From assembly GCF_041146795.1 (NCBI RefSeq), contig NC_135170.1, positions 31,793,533 to 31,857,532 on the forward strand: a stretch of DNA of 64,000 nucleotides, read 5' to 3'. A program made the translations under genes and the position numbers. The notes beneath the pieces are model-generated. The model was not told where the DNA came from and made no database searches. It saw nothing but the letters and a program-made list of their open reading frames with translations. The stretch's first letter is position 1; the number at the start of each line of letters is the position of its first letter. The stretch is from Maylandia zebra. Taxonomy: Eukaryota; Chordata; Actinopteri; Cichliformes; Cichlidae. Positions 1 through 13,100 of this stretch are shown one piece after another.

Positions 1-3000
1 AAGAAGGACATCAGTTTGATGTTTGACTGCATTTTGCAGGCTGCTCTTTGCTGCTATACCTAAAACAAAGGATCACATCATGAAAATGTTTGGCCGACCT
101 GTTATTTTCATCTGAGTCATGTCAGTTTTACAGCCATTGTTTGCCATACCATGCCACTGAAAAGTGATGGGTTTCAGCCCTATCCACTATACTGTTACAT
201 TTCTCTGTCATGACGTTAGAAAAATGTAACATGTGGAAAAATTGAGGCATATTCTTGAAATAGCAGAGATTTTTCTTCAGATTTCTCAGGCTGTCCATCA
301 GTTTTATACATGTTACTTCTATTAAAGGCTGAGCTTATGTGAAATCTGGCACCCACCACTTAGGTTTTGGCCTTTTGCAGAAGAGGATCTAATTTACTCA
401 AACTTAAAATACATTTTTGATTAACAAGCATCCAAAAATAACAGGAAAAAGCAAAAACTTGTATTAACTAATGTAACAAAGGCTCTTTGTCTTAACTGTA
501 TTGCACCAGTCGTGCTTGTGTGCATTTTCACCCTTGAAAGGCACATTTTTAATTCATGAGAAACACTGAAATGCTGATGTTTTAAAGAATGTGCTTAAAC
601 TTCTTTGCATTAACTAAAAGTTTAGGTGTTTTTCACAGGCCCAACTTTTCCAAGTTTCGAAACCTTGGCTTTGAGTATCTGCCAATGCCGAGTAGTGTTA
701 GATAAATAAGCTGTAATCCTTAACATGGATAAAAAATGGGGAATATGAAGGCAGCATTAGTCTCCACTTAAACTTTGTTTTTCAGCTTTGTAAGAATAAA
801 TGGTCTTGCCTAATTACTGAGCGTTTAAAAGTCTTCTTTCAGTCAGGATTCACAATGATGAAACTTTCCATCGTGTTGTGTACGTCTCATTACTAGTTTA
901 GTAAACGTTAGGTCCCGGATGTCTTGCCTGCAAAGAAATAATCTTGGCTTAACTTTGCATAGTCATTTTCATGTGCAGTTCCACGCCTGCTTAGAACAAA
1001 TGGAGCAATCACAACGTGATCAGGAGTGTGACTGTACCTATGTAATCTAAGACCTATTCTGGATCAAAATAAAAAGTTAGTTTTATAGTTTTAGCAATGA
1101 GGATAATCTGTGGCTCGCTCACTGGCTAACGACTTGTGACTGACAAATCGTGACGTCTATCTTTTATACTGTGGTGGTCAAGTAAATGCATCGGACTGAA
1201 CCGAATACATCATCCCGTAGATCAGCACACTGTCGTTGCTTGATTTTGCTTTTTCAACTCAGGATTAAAATTATATCCAATCCAAATATCAGAGCAGAGC
1301 ATCCTTAATCTGGCCCTGTTAAAAACAGAAATTAAATGGATTTGACACCCCTGATTTAAGCCAGTAGTGCCCAACTTATTCAAAGGACTCTATTTCAAAA
1401 GCTGTCACCCTCCCAAGGTGATTTCTTTTGGTTTAGATGTTAACTGTATGGCAGTTTTGCAAAGAGGGAATTTTTGTTGGCAAAGAAATGTTTTTCCAAG
1501 AAATGTTTTTCCAAGACTTTCCTGCTTGGAGGCAAGTGTTTAAACGTGGACTGAATTCTTAAAAAGCAGTTTGACTTGCACGTAATAGCAGACTTGTACG
1601 TAAGAGCAGATGAAAAACGCTGTTTTTCATCTCTCTTGAACTCTGTGTTTACACAATGTGCAATTCTTTTAATAGTTTGCTACAAGCCCAGATTAATTGC
1701 AGAATTGTGTTAATCTGTTCAGCCAAAGGTGAGAGTGAGGTGTTGGCCTGTTAGCAGTTTGCGTGGTGGGTTTTTTCTATTTTCAAACTGAGATGATTAG
1801 ACAGCCTGTAATGTGGCACTCAGCAGCATGACTTGTGTCTTTTGCCCTCCTCTTTTCATATCAAAGTGCAATCTGGATGGTGTCATTTAACTTTGTTGTG
1901 GCGCTCCAGCATCCAGCAGTCACGGCGCAGTTAAACAGCATCAGTGATTATCAGCTAAGTGGCTCTGGATGTCTTTATTGCACTCCAGTGATGTTGGCTT
2001 AGCGTGTGACCTCAACATAACAGGCTAATGTTTAATCTAATGAGCATTATTTTCCAGTTTTCCAGATCTGAGAAGAAGAAGAAAAAGCTGCGCTGTGCTT
2101 GTAATTCTTCTTTATTATTGTGCTGTAACATTTCGGCTGAGTTTCATGAGCCGGCTTGTTTTGCATATAAACTGAAAACATCCTGCCCGCAGCTCAGGTC
2201 TCAGATACTCAGAGGTCCTCGCTCCCGCTGCTGTGTCCACGCCTGACTTCAACTCGCCAGCTCAGGGCGAATGCTGAGAGGGAGATAATGTGCTTAAAAT
2301 AGATGTGTTACAGTTGCATGCCATTCCTTGTATCACCTGCCTTGTCTTCAGTGAGAGCAAATATGAGAGAAAGGGAGGAGTGCTGTAGGTGTGTCTCAGA
2401 GTGATAAGAGCCGTATGTAAGCGGATCAAATTTCAAGGTCTGCATTTTGCTCACGTAGCAGTCAAATTCCCTGCCAAACAGGGAAACTTAAATGGGAGCC
2501 GTGTAGCCATTAGCAGCGTGGCCTTTTGCTGCATCAGAATTAGAGCTTAGTGGGAGCTTTGGCTTTCTCTCAATGGGGAATCACTGATACGTTGGTGCCA
2601 ATCACGTAGGTTTCCCCTTTGGCTCTTCTTGCTGGTATCTGTGCACTCTCAGCAGCCATTCACAGCTACTGATTCTCATATAGTGTGAAAAACAGCGTCC
2701 TCGATTCCAGAAACTCATGAGCGAGATAATCCATCACCGTAAACACGACACCTTAATTTGCTTTTGTCAGAGTTGAGCGGATGGTTTTCATACCAGCATG
2801 TGGGCATATTACCTCAGGCAACATTATCCATTGGACTCTATTTACAAGCAGAAGTAAAAGATGGTGCTTTAGTGGTTTTAATTGCATGTCATCAGATTTG
2901 TTAAAAGTGTTGTGACACAAGAAGCACTGCTGTCAGGACGTGTGTGTCTTTACATATGAGATAAGATAAGCTTTACTTTATTCATTCTAGAAGTTTTGAG

Positions 3001-3926
3001 AAAGTATATTTTTTCTTGTATGGAATAACAATGAAAATAATATACTAAATAATAATAATAATACCAACAGCAATTATATTATTAAATGGAGGTACATAAA
3101 GCAGGTAATATTATTTATCAATATAATAAAATAAAATAAATAAAATATAGAAATTAAATAGTGATATGAATGTTAATTAAATCAAAGTTATGAGATATAT
3201 GCATGTATTAATAATAATGATTTTAAAATATAAAATGCAGATTACAAGGTTAAATAAAATGAAGTATTGTTATTTAATATTTTACTTTATTGTGTTTTTA
3301 CAAAAGACATTTTTTAAATTATTAATTCAATCATTGCCCTGTATTAAGCTCAGCCTTTTACATGACGTTCTGTTGTTTAGACTATTTAGATTTTTATGTA
3401 GCTCATTAATTTCATTTGATTATTCAATTTCTTATTTTTTCTATTTATTTAAAGTTTATTTGATTTTTCTCTTGTGTCGTTTTAACATTACAATTTCTGC
3501 CTAATTACACAGTTTAAAAACCACCTCCAGTCTTTTCCTGTTTCATTGTGTGCATATTTCACAGTGTGTTTATTTTTCCACTTCCAGTCATTACACATGC
3601 TTTTAAATTTACAGATCAGAGTGGTTCTACAAAGATAAAAAATAAAAGTGTTTCACTTCTGTATGAATTGACTTGTTGAGCCCTAGAAGGACTTTAAATT
3701 AAACCCCTGTGTAGTAAAAAAAACATTTTTAAATACTACTACATTCCCATTCAGCGAGTATTTGTATTTGGAGGCTAATTCCAGAGCAACTAAAAACTCT
3801 TGAGTTATGCCACATTCTGCAGATGTGATAAAGTCAGTCTTTTACAAGTCTTTTATTGTGTGGTATAGGTAAAGCCTTCTTTTATAACCACTGCTCTCTC
3901 GGTTTCTCTGCCTGCTCACTCTTCAG
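1..3926 (+). other. Probable paqr4 intron upstream of the second coding exon; no coding sequence recognised
   Basis: This stretch precedes a clear splice acceptor at 3925-3926, and the exon there begins in mid-protein. The N-terminal exon of paqr4, which in the family carries the start and a conserved segment before the first helix, was not recognised here and probably lies before position 1. Contents are AT-rich. A 15-bp unit is tandemly duplicated at 1483-1512. Around 2957-3000 is a stretch resembling the 3' end of a teleost dispersed repeat (gagataagataagctttac), followed by very AT-rich sequence to about 3500. Open frames here look like chance. A non-coding exon could be present and would not be visible. 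Confidence 0.5.
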
Positions 3927-6900
3927 GCATCCCTCTGGTTTGCTTCCTGGTGCTGCTGCCTCTTAACATCCCCTGGTCTCAGATCAGCGTGACATGGCTG
4001 GGTGTGGTGCACTTCCTGGCCTGCCTGTCACCCCAGCTGGGCTCTGTGGTCTACCACCTGTTCATGAACCACGAGGGAGGGGAGCCAGTCTACCACACCC
4101 TCCTGAAGCTGGACGTGTGTGGAATCTGCATGATCAACACGCTGGGTGAGGCCTCATGGATTCATTGTCAGCTGTTGTTCTCTTATTGCTGATCTGTTTT
4201 CTTCCAGGATGGAATTGATTGTCAGTGATTTACCGTGCAAGTGTTTTGCTTGGAGGTGTACCAGTATTGATTTGTCGCAACACACTCTGATTTGATCTTA
4301 CTTTGCAAGCAATGATTCGAGCTCTGAAATGATTATTGATCTGTCCATGCTGCCTACATCACCCTATTGTAAGAAAAAATGACAGGCACATTATTTTTTA
4401 TTTCTTTATAGACTTCTACACTTTGAATGAACCTTTTAGATTTGCCCACTACACCGATATCGATAATACAGTACATTCAATATTAATATTGTGACAAAGC
4501 ATGGGAATAACAGGAATTGTGCCAGGAATTTTTACCAACCCTGCAACCTGCCAGGCCTAAGCACCGGGGATATTTATTCATCTTTACGACCAAAGCTACA
4601 ACCCTTACGTTAGCTTACAGGCCTCCTGTTCCCATTAACTGTTTTTAACCATAAAACATATTTGGAAAATCTACAATAAAGTCTAAAAAAGGGATTAAAC
4701 ACCCAAGAAAACATTGTAATGTTTTACTGTTTTACCTGATAATCTGATGTCAATCCACTTATGCCCACTAATTATTCATTTAGGTAGGCTAAATCATTCA
4801 TCAGTGTATGTTAACAAGGTTAAATATGATATAAATGTTCTTTTCATGCTAGTTGTGGATAAAGTATCCTTTGTGTTTCATCACAGAGCTGCATAGACAA
4901 AGGTCTTTCTGTCTGTGCCATTCAGCAATTATCAATTAGTCGTTTGTCGGTTGCACTTTTTTTGAAGGGTTGCCGCAATGGTACATAAGCATCTGAGTAT
5001 TGGAATAGGGCACAACCCTCCTGGTGTATTCAGAGTTAGGGTATGCACTAGTAGAACACTAACTTGTGACTTCCTGTGCTTTGGTTGCACAGTTTTACCC
5101 AACTAGTCGTTAAGAAAATACCATGAAAGCAGTTGGCATCATTTAATTGCACTAAATTCCTTCATCCCCTTAAATTCACTGTTATAGGCCTTTCAGATCC
5201 TTTCTTTAGATAGAAAGGATCTGAAATCCTTTCTATCTAAAGGTTTAGCAGCAAAGTCTAGAGGCTATGAACAACTAGGGTTGGGTTGACATGATAAAAA
5301 GAACAGAATAACAACTCTCAGGAATGCAGACAGACGAGTGGATACACGTCCTCCCGAATTAACTAATGCATACAATTCATGTGAACGTAAAGAAAACTCT
5401 GTCAGGATTAGTGAAGTTAAACAGACTCAAATGCAGGGCAGACAGAGAGTAAAACAATATGAATATTAATGGACAGACCTACAGGTAATTTTCAGGATTT
5501 TCAGCAAGTAAATAACAAAACTCCAACATAAGGGAACAGAAGATGGTTAGCAGTGCAGAATTAGGCAAGAAGACAAAGGCAAAGGCAAATATAGCTTTAG
5601 ACAGAGGACAGACCGGGAAACAATAAACGTGAGAATAATTAAAGCAGGAAATCCAAAAAGGAAGGAAAATCCACAAAGGCAGGAAACAATGAAACATGTA
5701 AGAAAATGAACCTTTACAGTAAAATATGAGTCAACTAAAAGACTAATAACTCACCCTGCCGACAGGAGGACTCAGGTAGGAGAACACAGAGGGCAGGAGA
5801 AGTCTAACAACAATGTAATCTATAACAAGGATCACTTCTTCTTTTTCTCTTTGCCTACAAATGATTTTCCATTTGCAGTTAAAATGAATCAGAAGAAAAC
5901 AGTTAATGATCACATCTGAGTCACAAATTAATTGTGTCTTGTTCGGTTAATGGATTCATCACCCTCAGCTCAAGGTGACTGTGAGTTTAATAAAACAGAA
6001 ATGCTTTCAGTCTACGAAATAATAACTTTTCCGTTGAAACAACGTCCTCTACTTATTTTATTTTTTCCTTTGTGCTAAAAAAACCTCCTTTATTTTACTG
6101 AGTTATCCACGTCTAGAAAGCTTAGCTTATTTAGTAGCTGTATTTAGGAACAGTGCATTTAAAGCTCAGTTGAACATTAGAAGAACTGAACGCTGCAAAT
6201 CTAAGGGGCAGAGTCGGCAATATTAGCAGTCTTGATTCATGATTAAGCTTGTTGAACAAGTACTTTGATGAAGGACCCTTATTAGCTTTTGACCCACAAA
6301 GGTTATGACTATGGTTACAGCAATGAATGACACAGTTATTAACTCTAATAAAATGATTTCACTCAACCTGGGTTCACCTTCTCTGTAACGGCACTACCTG
6401 CTGATTGTGTGTCAGAGAGGACAGGCTGCAGACCCCTAATGACAACATAGAGAAAAACAAAGGGCCAAATTTTACAATACTGACGATTCACACACTTGGT
6501 CCTGAATACGTTTTACAGTCCACATGCTTCTATTTTTAGTCGCACACTGTAAATCTCTGTCCCATCAGTGTTGCCTTCCTGCTGAGTTCTCTAGAAAAGA
6601 GAACTGCCTCCTTATTGCAGTAACCTCATCATCCACTTCCTGTAATGTGACATAAAAAATACAAAGTTTGAGGTTGTTTCAGCCACCTCCCTGCACAGTT
6701 GCACTGTGATTACTGAAACCATCAAGCTTTGACCAAAAGCGCAGAGTTACACACGCAGCTTTAAAAGGTCAATGATTTGTGCTTTTCACGAGGCGTGGCT
6801 TCATCGCTCTCCTGACTTCCCTCTGTCTTTTTTCGTGTCTTAGGAGCGCTGCCTATCGTCTACACCACACTGCTGTGCTACCCATTTATCCGCACTGTGG

Positions 6901-7277
6901 CCCTTTTAGTCTACATCCTGCTGTCCAGCCACGCCATCTACTGCGCCGTCACCGCTCGGAGCAGCGTTCGGCGGTTGCGCTCCTTCGCCTGGCAAGCGCT
7001 GTTTCGCTTCTCCTTCTTCCTGCTCCGCTGGGTGGGCGTGGGCGGCGGCAGTCCCACCTCGCTACGCCACTTTCTCACGATGGATGCACTGGCCGTGCTG
7101 GGCGGGGTCATCAACATCACGCGCATCCCGGAGCGCTTTTGGCCGGGTCTCTTCGACTACTGGTGCAACAGCCACCAGATCATGCATGTACTGGTGGTGA
7201 TCTCCATCCTTTACCTGCACTGGGGCGTGCTGGACGACCTTCTCTGGATCACCAGCTACGACTGCCCCTCAGATTGA
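3927..7277 (+). CDS. paqr4: PAQR4, progestin and adipoQ receptor family member 4 (3' part, two coding exons)
   Basis: Coding exons are 3927-4145 and 6844-7277 (stop TGA 7275-7277), with AG/GT boundaries and a glycine codon split across the 2.7 kb intron. The joined frame gives about 216 residues against roughly 273 for human PAQR4, so an N-terminal exon is missing upstream. Seen in the protein: several hydrophobic helices, the PAQR signature SVVYH followed by HLFMNH, an aspartate in LLKLDVCG, and HQIMH near the C terminus. In the family, SxxxH, Asp and HxxxH form an intramembrane metal site. The end ITSYDCPSD resembles the mammalian AHHACPRD tail. PAQR4 belongs to the seven-helix PAQR superfamily with ceramidase-like members; its own substrate is not settled. 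The assignment to PAQR4 rather than another PAQR rests on PQLGSVVYHLFMNH, DVCGICMINTLGALPI and FDYWCNSHQIMH. Whether it is an a or b teleost copy cannot be told. Confidence 0.93.
5191..5243. repeat. Perfect 15-bp inverted repeat with a third overlapping arm
   Basis: Positions 5191-5205 (tttcagatcctttct) and 5212-5226 (agaaaggatctgaaa) are exact reverse complements with a 6-nt loop. The next bases, 5228-5243 (cctttctatctaaagg), are in turn nearly complementary to 5204-5219, so two mutually exclusive hairpins can form. It lies inside the paqr4 intron. It could be the remnant of a palindromic mobile element; nothing suggests a defined RNA gene. Confidence 0.7.
6030..6500. repeat. Degenerate dispersed element, related to the one at about 43.1-43.7 kb
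   Basis: The segment around 6255-6330 (gtactttgatgaaggaccc, tagcttttgaccc, acaaaggttatgac) can be aligned by eye with 43150-43220 (ggtttgatgaaggactcc, gctagcttttttt, gcaaaggtttt). The second copy ends with a hAT-like terminus. Boundaries are a guess, and the relation rests on short shared words in the same order only. Confidence 0.3.
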
Positions 7278-7541
7278 CCCACACAGCAGCCCCCCGGCCC
7301 CTCACAAGGAGTGCTGGAACATACCATTGAAAGACCTCTGGGGGAGGGGGGAGCATGGAAAGGGAAGGGAAAGGACAGGGATCACAGAAACTAATGCTGT
7401 GCATGTGTTCACTTCATGCGCTGAAACTCAGAATGTTCATATCTTCGTCCATCTTGATTTGTGCGAATGCAGGTAAAAGTATGTCGAGTAACACGCACAA
7501 TCATTCTGACTTGCTCAGTTGCCACAAACTTGGTGCAAAGG

Positions 7542-7626
<85 letters not shown>

Positions 7627-8660
7627 TCATACACAAACCGATAAAAAAAGTGGAAAATTTTAAAAAGTAAATTTATTAACCAAGTTTTAAACCCTATAAT
7701 GTCTTAGGTAAAGGTTACAGCTCGAAGCCTTTTACATAATGATAGAAGTTTCTTTTAAGGATTACTTGATGTCGTTGATTAAAATGGTCTTAATCAGTGG
7801 TTCTGAAAGTTGGGTCTACGGCCCATAGCTAAAATATCTAGTGATAAATTTCCTTTAAATTGCTGAAATTACATTCTGATCTTAAAAAGTGGCGATCTAC
7901 AGATGGAGACTATATTTTGTGTCCTTTAATCACACCCATGTTATCTTTGGACGAGTAGAAACTGACACGCGTCTAAAATGTTTAGATTTAAAAGTTTCAT
8001 AATTTTGGCATGCAAGAGTAGAAATGGTAGTAAGCATGCGGTTTGTCAGTGTTGGGATTATAAGCGAGACCTTGGAAAAATGTTCTTGCCCGTCGCCTCA
8101 GGAATACACCGAGCTCAGCTGTGTTGCATTCCAAGTCTCATGCTGCTCCCGAAGCTGATCTCGCCCACTCACGACAATGCTTGCAAATCCATCAGACAGG
8201 TTGCGGCACGCCCCAGAAGCAGCTTTGTGTCCTGAGTGTTTTTTATGGAAGCTGCATTAAGATGCACAGAGTAGGGCCGGAATTCAGACCCAGAAGAGCA
8301 AAGAGTGTCTTGCCAATTTTGAAAGAGTGCTGGGCGGTATTCTGATTCTAATTTAATTCATCTGAATATGAATTTAAGAAAATAAACGAGGCTTTTTACT
8401 GGTAGAGACCTAGAAAAGACAAAACACTTACTGTGACCTTTGGAGGGGTTTATATGTGGTAAAACATTTTGTGTAAGAAGTACTTTGGAGTGTTTTGAGA
8501 AGGGGCTTGTATTAACTTTTCAAACTCAAGGTTACCACTGTGTGTTAACGCCACTGAAGGTTTCATAAAAATTTAAGGGGCTGGGTGAGTGGGAGGAAAA
8601 TTCATGACACAACCTCAGAACTTTCAAGATTGAAGCTGTAAAAAGCACAGAATGGCACAT
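7278..8660 (+). other. Probable paqr4 3' UTR and downstream sequence
   Basis: Begins right after the paqr4 stop. The first AATAAA I see downstream on this strand is at 8381-8386 (aataaacgag), which could be the poly(A) signal of a 1.1 kb 3' UTR; this is inference. A long (CA)n tract occupies 7547-7625. No other gene was recognised. Confidence 0.35.
7547..7625. repeat. (AC)n microsatellite, about 39 units
   Basis: Uninterrupted AC dinucleotides over about 79 bp, about 270 bp after the paqr4 stop codon and probably within its 3' UTR. It gives long Thr-His or Val-Cys open frames on both strands that are artefacts. Confidence 0.97.
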
Positions 8661-10100
8661 TTATGAGGAAAAAGTCCGAAGTTTATATTCCTGAATCGCC
8701 TGTGTGGTCTTCCTCTTTTCCTCTTGCCTGGCAGATTCATCTTCAACATCATTTGTCCAGTATATGCACTACTCCTCCTCTGCACATGTCCAAACTATCT
8801 CAGCCTTGCCAATTCGGGTCTATATATCACAGCAGGTCTCACCATCTTGTAAACCTTTCCCTTCATTCTTGCTACTAACAAATCACTCCTGGCACTTGTC
8901 TCCACCCGCTCCACTCTGTTCTTCACCTCTGTTGTGCACTGTCTGCTCCTTTGGAGGGTTGACACCAGGTATTTAAACTAACCTACGTTTCTAACTCATT
9001 CACCTCTCCGTCTCCTTCTCATTCACACACATGTATTTTACCTTCTACTGACTTTAATTCCCACCCCCACCTCGGAGCCATCTGTCACTCTTACCGCACA
9101 CCTTACCACTGTCTCTCTATCCTTATGCATGTCTTGCACCACTCTCCCATACTTCTCTGTCACTCTTGACTTTCTCATGCAGTTACATAGTTCCTCTTTT
9201 GGGACCCTGTCATATCGTTCGATCCACAAAGACACAAGTCTTACCTGCTCTATACTTCTCCATCAACACTATCAAAGCAAACATCACGTCTGTAGTGCAC
9301 TTTCTCGTTTTGAAACCATACTGCTGCTGACTGGTCATCACCTCTCTTTTTCATGGCATGGCTCATCACCTTCATCCTGCTGTACTTACTACAGCTCTGC
9401 ACATGACCTTTGTTCTTGAAAATCAGCACCAGTACACTTTATTCCGGAGACACCTGCTCTCTCCAGGGTTTTGGTAAACAAGCTGATTGAAGATCCACTG
9501 CCCTTTCTCCCAGACATCTCCATACCTCCACAGGTATGTCTGGACCAACTGCCTCTTCATAGCGGCCCTCACGTCCTCCTTTCTAATCCTCTGCACTTTC
9601 TGATTCACAAACTGTCCTCCACCTCCTCTCTCTCATTTTCTTCACTCATCAGCTCTTCAAAGCACTCCTTCCACCTTCTCAACACTCTCTTCAGTTATAA
9701 GTACATTTCCATTTCTATCCTTAATCACCCTGCACATCTTTTCCAGTTGAATCTCTCCACCTAGCCAATCAATACAAGTTCTTTCCTCTCCAACTTCACG
9801 TAACACTCACTGAAAGTCTTTGCTTTGCCATTTCTTTTGTTGCTGTACTCCTAGCATCCCAGTAGTCCTGTTTTTCTTCAGTCAACCACCTAGGCTTCTT
9901 GTCTCCTTGTCATCCTGAAGATACACAAAATACCTTCATTGCAGTTGTCCTCACTTTTTCAGCTCTGCTTTCCTAATCATTAATCAACTTTCACTACCAC
10001 CCAGAAACTCATCTCATCTCCTCCCTAAACTCTGTACAGGATTCTTCCTTCTTCAACTTCTAACTCTACCGTCCTGTAGAAATTTGCGCTCATACCACAA
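8660..10100 (-). mobile_element. RTE-clade LINE remnant (reverse transcriptase fragments), copy A
   Basis: Read on the minus strand, two broken frames match the teleost RTE-type reverse transcriptase. One frame (9038-9235) reads YDRVPKEELCNCMRKSRV then VVQDM, the known DRVPREELWYCMRKSGV block just after the catalytic palm segment. The other (9423-9608) reads IRKEDVRAAMKR, the upstream DVRAAMK motif. Order along the minus strand is N-terminal (9.6 kb) to C-terminal (9.0 kb), as expected. Frameshifts and stops make it inactive. The plus strand is very rich in C and T with CCTCTT words, as in copy B. Outer boundaries are approximate. The RTE clade is recalled from fish repeats; the exact family was not determined. 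Confidence 0.8.
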
Positions 10101-13100
10101 GCACTATTTTAAAAATAAACACTCTATGCAGACCAAATGAAACGCCCCTCAACCCGACGTCGATTTGCATGAGAAACAGTGACCGGTGTATTCCTGGGGT
10201 AAAGGCTCCCTGCCCCCAGACGAGTTTAAAAACCCCTCGTCCAAATGATATGACAGTCTTTGTCTACACTTGTGCAGCATATTCATATCTCACATCACAT
10301 ACACAGCACGCGCTCTCACGCACCTTTGTTTTTACACATGTACAAAGCACTTTTAGAGTTTTAACTTCGTCCAACAGACTGACTTTTACAGGACTGTTTA
10401 GTTCCCTGTTTTCTGCCACTGCCTCTTTTTCTTCTTTGTCCTCTCTGTCGTCTGAATGGTCCTTACCGAAGGCGTGCGAGGGGCTCATTCCTGAAGCGTG
10501 CCAGCAATGAGCTTACCTGCTGAGATGTCCCAGACCACCAGATGGGATCTGTTGAGTGTTATCAGCTTTGTTTGCACCAGTGCCAAAGAAATTCAGGCAT
10601 TTTTAAATCAGAAAAGAAACTGATGTCTATGAGCTGCCTTTGCCAAACTTTTGCTTATGTCCAGCCAACCCCAAGTTGATTGGTCTTACGCATTTATTAT
10701 GACCTCCCTTTGTTTGGAAGACGACCGTTTCCATTTGTGCGAGACGTAATTATCTTTTTAAAGGCAGAGCCTGAGTGCTTTGTGAGTCTTCTGCGCAATT
10801 GTGTATAAAAGCCATTGAATGTGCGTAGTTGTTTTACACTAAAATGCCACCATGTGCACATAATACATAAAACTATATGTGGCAGTGCTGAAATGTAAAG
10901 GGGTAATGACTTTATAATGCTATTTATAGTTATTTGTCTTCTGGCCCCAAACGCGTAAGGATATATATTTAATCAAGAAATAGATTATATTTATGTTTGT
11001 TTTTATTCATTTGTATTAATTTGAATGTGTGTGTCAGCTGCTTAAACAGTTTACATCATTGCAGTGCAGGATCGCTCTGACTGACAGGTCAAATAAGAGG
11101 TCAAAGAAAATCCATTGTTTTATTTAAACCCAGCAATTCCGGAGGATTAGCTCCACATTTTCTCTGCGTACAGTTTTTCCTGCCTTCCTGTAATATGTGA
11201 CGTCTCAGTCACACAGGATCAGATCTGTCTTTACACGTCGCAGCTCGGCGAGGAAAACAGCTGCAATGTGACCTTTAAAACAGGTGCAGGTCTATTCTGA
11301 AGTTATTTATGTCCTCAGGCATGAATGTAGATGTGCTGTGCTTAGATGTTTACTTATATATTGACCCTAAATATTGTTATATGGTCAGTCATTTTTGCCA
11401 CATTATTTATTTATTTAGCTGTACTTGCTTGCACTTTTCTTGAATTGATGTTTAGCCTTTTTAAAGTGGTGGTTTATACACTAAGCTGGCCTACGTATGC
11501 AGGAATGAACCCCTCTGAATCCGCCTGCCTGTCATGTATGAGTCACAGCACCTTCATGTGTGTCCAGGCTTGTTACTGTTCTGTAGAAGTAATCGTCGCA
11601 CTCTTCAGTCATGTTCAGGACTGGCTTCTGAAGCCTCATTTCATACCTAGACCTTTTTTAGTGTTTTTTTTTTTTTTTTTTAAGCATTGGGTTTGTTTCC
11701 CACGCTAGTTGCCAACCATGTTAGCCCACCTTCATCTCGCCAAATTAGCAACGTCTGCTCCCGTGACACTGTCTCACAGATGAAGAAGGATTTCACAGAG
11801 TCTGAATGATATGCATTAACCCCAACGTGACCCGACTTTATGAACTTGCCCTCATTTAAAAAGTCAGATATTTGTCTGCTAGTCTCACTCTTACAGTGAT
11901 GATTATGAGTACAATGTAAAAGCTGAAGTTAATGTATTTTTGGCAATTGAATGAAAAAAAATGCATGAAAGTAGCTGTGAAACAGAAACTGATGTCTCAT
12001 AATGTTAGCTGATTGTTAGTTCACTGTAGCCAGCAACTGATCATTCACTCGGCCGTGGAAATGACTGTGTGGTTAGTTGGAGGTGGGCTTTGGAGTGTGG
12101 CGTTACCCTGCAGGGAGAGGATTTGAAGCGATCGGAGGCCATGCATCACAATCAAAACAAACTGCACTGTTCATCGTTCTCCAAAGGGCTTTGAATTCAA
12201 GTCAATTCTGAAATACACTTAAAGTCCATATAAATAATGTAAATACATTTATGTAGATTATATACAGTGCAGAAGAATATACAGTGACTCATTTTTAACA
12301 CGCACACTTGGTTAAGGAAGAAAGATAGGAAGGAATGGGATTACCCACCCAGTGAAGATGCTTAAGACGACTTTACCAAAGTTGAGTTTTGGTTAAAAGA
12401 TGGAAAGACGTTGAGAAAAAGATGCCCTTTTACAGCTAAACGTGGTTGTAAAGAAACACACTACAAACTCCTCAGAGAACCAGCAGTTCGCACCCAAATT
12501 CAGTTATTTTGGTCAATGTTGAGGTCAGAAATCAAACTAACTTTAGCCTGCAGGCTGTGTGCCAGATGTCTTTTATACCTCCAATAAACTGAAAGCGGGA
12601 AAATGTGAATTCCAGCCTTTGTAGCAGCCTGAAAACTCAACTTTTAATAAATTCTGACATAAAGGGACATCTGTCTAAAGGCTAAGGACTGGCTGACCAG
12701 ATTTAGCCCCGAAAACATCGTCCGTTGGACTCCTGGTGCTTGGCGGGTAATGAGGGACGCAGACGCGGCTCGATGTGGAGCTTCAGATCGATATGAGTTA
12801 TGTATTTGATTAGCTATGATGATATATATGTGAAAAACACAGGGAAAAAAAAAAGACTGGCATTGGTTTCTGTTCAAATGTAGAGTTGTTTGACCATTTT
12901 GTGGCCCTGACTAAGAATGCTTCTGATCATTTAAATGTAACTGCTTTTTTAAAGACACACGGGAAAGATATGCGCGACCATAGCAGGGGAATCTTGGCGG
13001 GCATGTGAATACCTCGTGACTACCACTGGTCTATCTATGCATTATCAGCCGAAGGATACGTAACAGTGAAGTCAATTTGTGTTTGTCAAACGGCTCTCTG

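Larger units (their letters stand above)
4146..6843 (+). other. paqr4 intron with relic repeats
   Basis: Bounded by GT at 4146 and AG at 6842-6843. It contains a strong hairpin (5191-5226) and a stretch at about 6030-6500 that shares short words (ttgatgaaggac, then ctagctttt/ttagctttt, then caaaggtt) with 43140-43215 in the ppp1ca intron, suggesting two old copies of one dispersed element. No exon-like sequence was recognised. Confidence 0.5.

Noticed and set aside
6779-7330. 183-codon frame overlapping the last paqr4 exon in another frame
   Set aside because: It is a shadow of the GC-rich coding exon; the true frame has the PAQR helices and HxxxH.
7409-7670. Three open frames in the (CA)n tract
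   Set aside because: The dinucleotide repeat has no stop codon in these frames, so the frames are artefacts.
10169-10510. 113-codon plus frame with a basic and serine-rich composition
   Set aside because: No family likeness, no splice or promoter context, and an equally long minus frame overlaps it.
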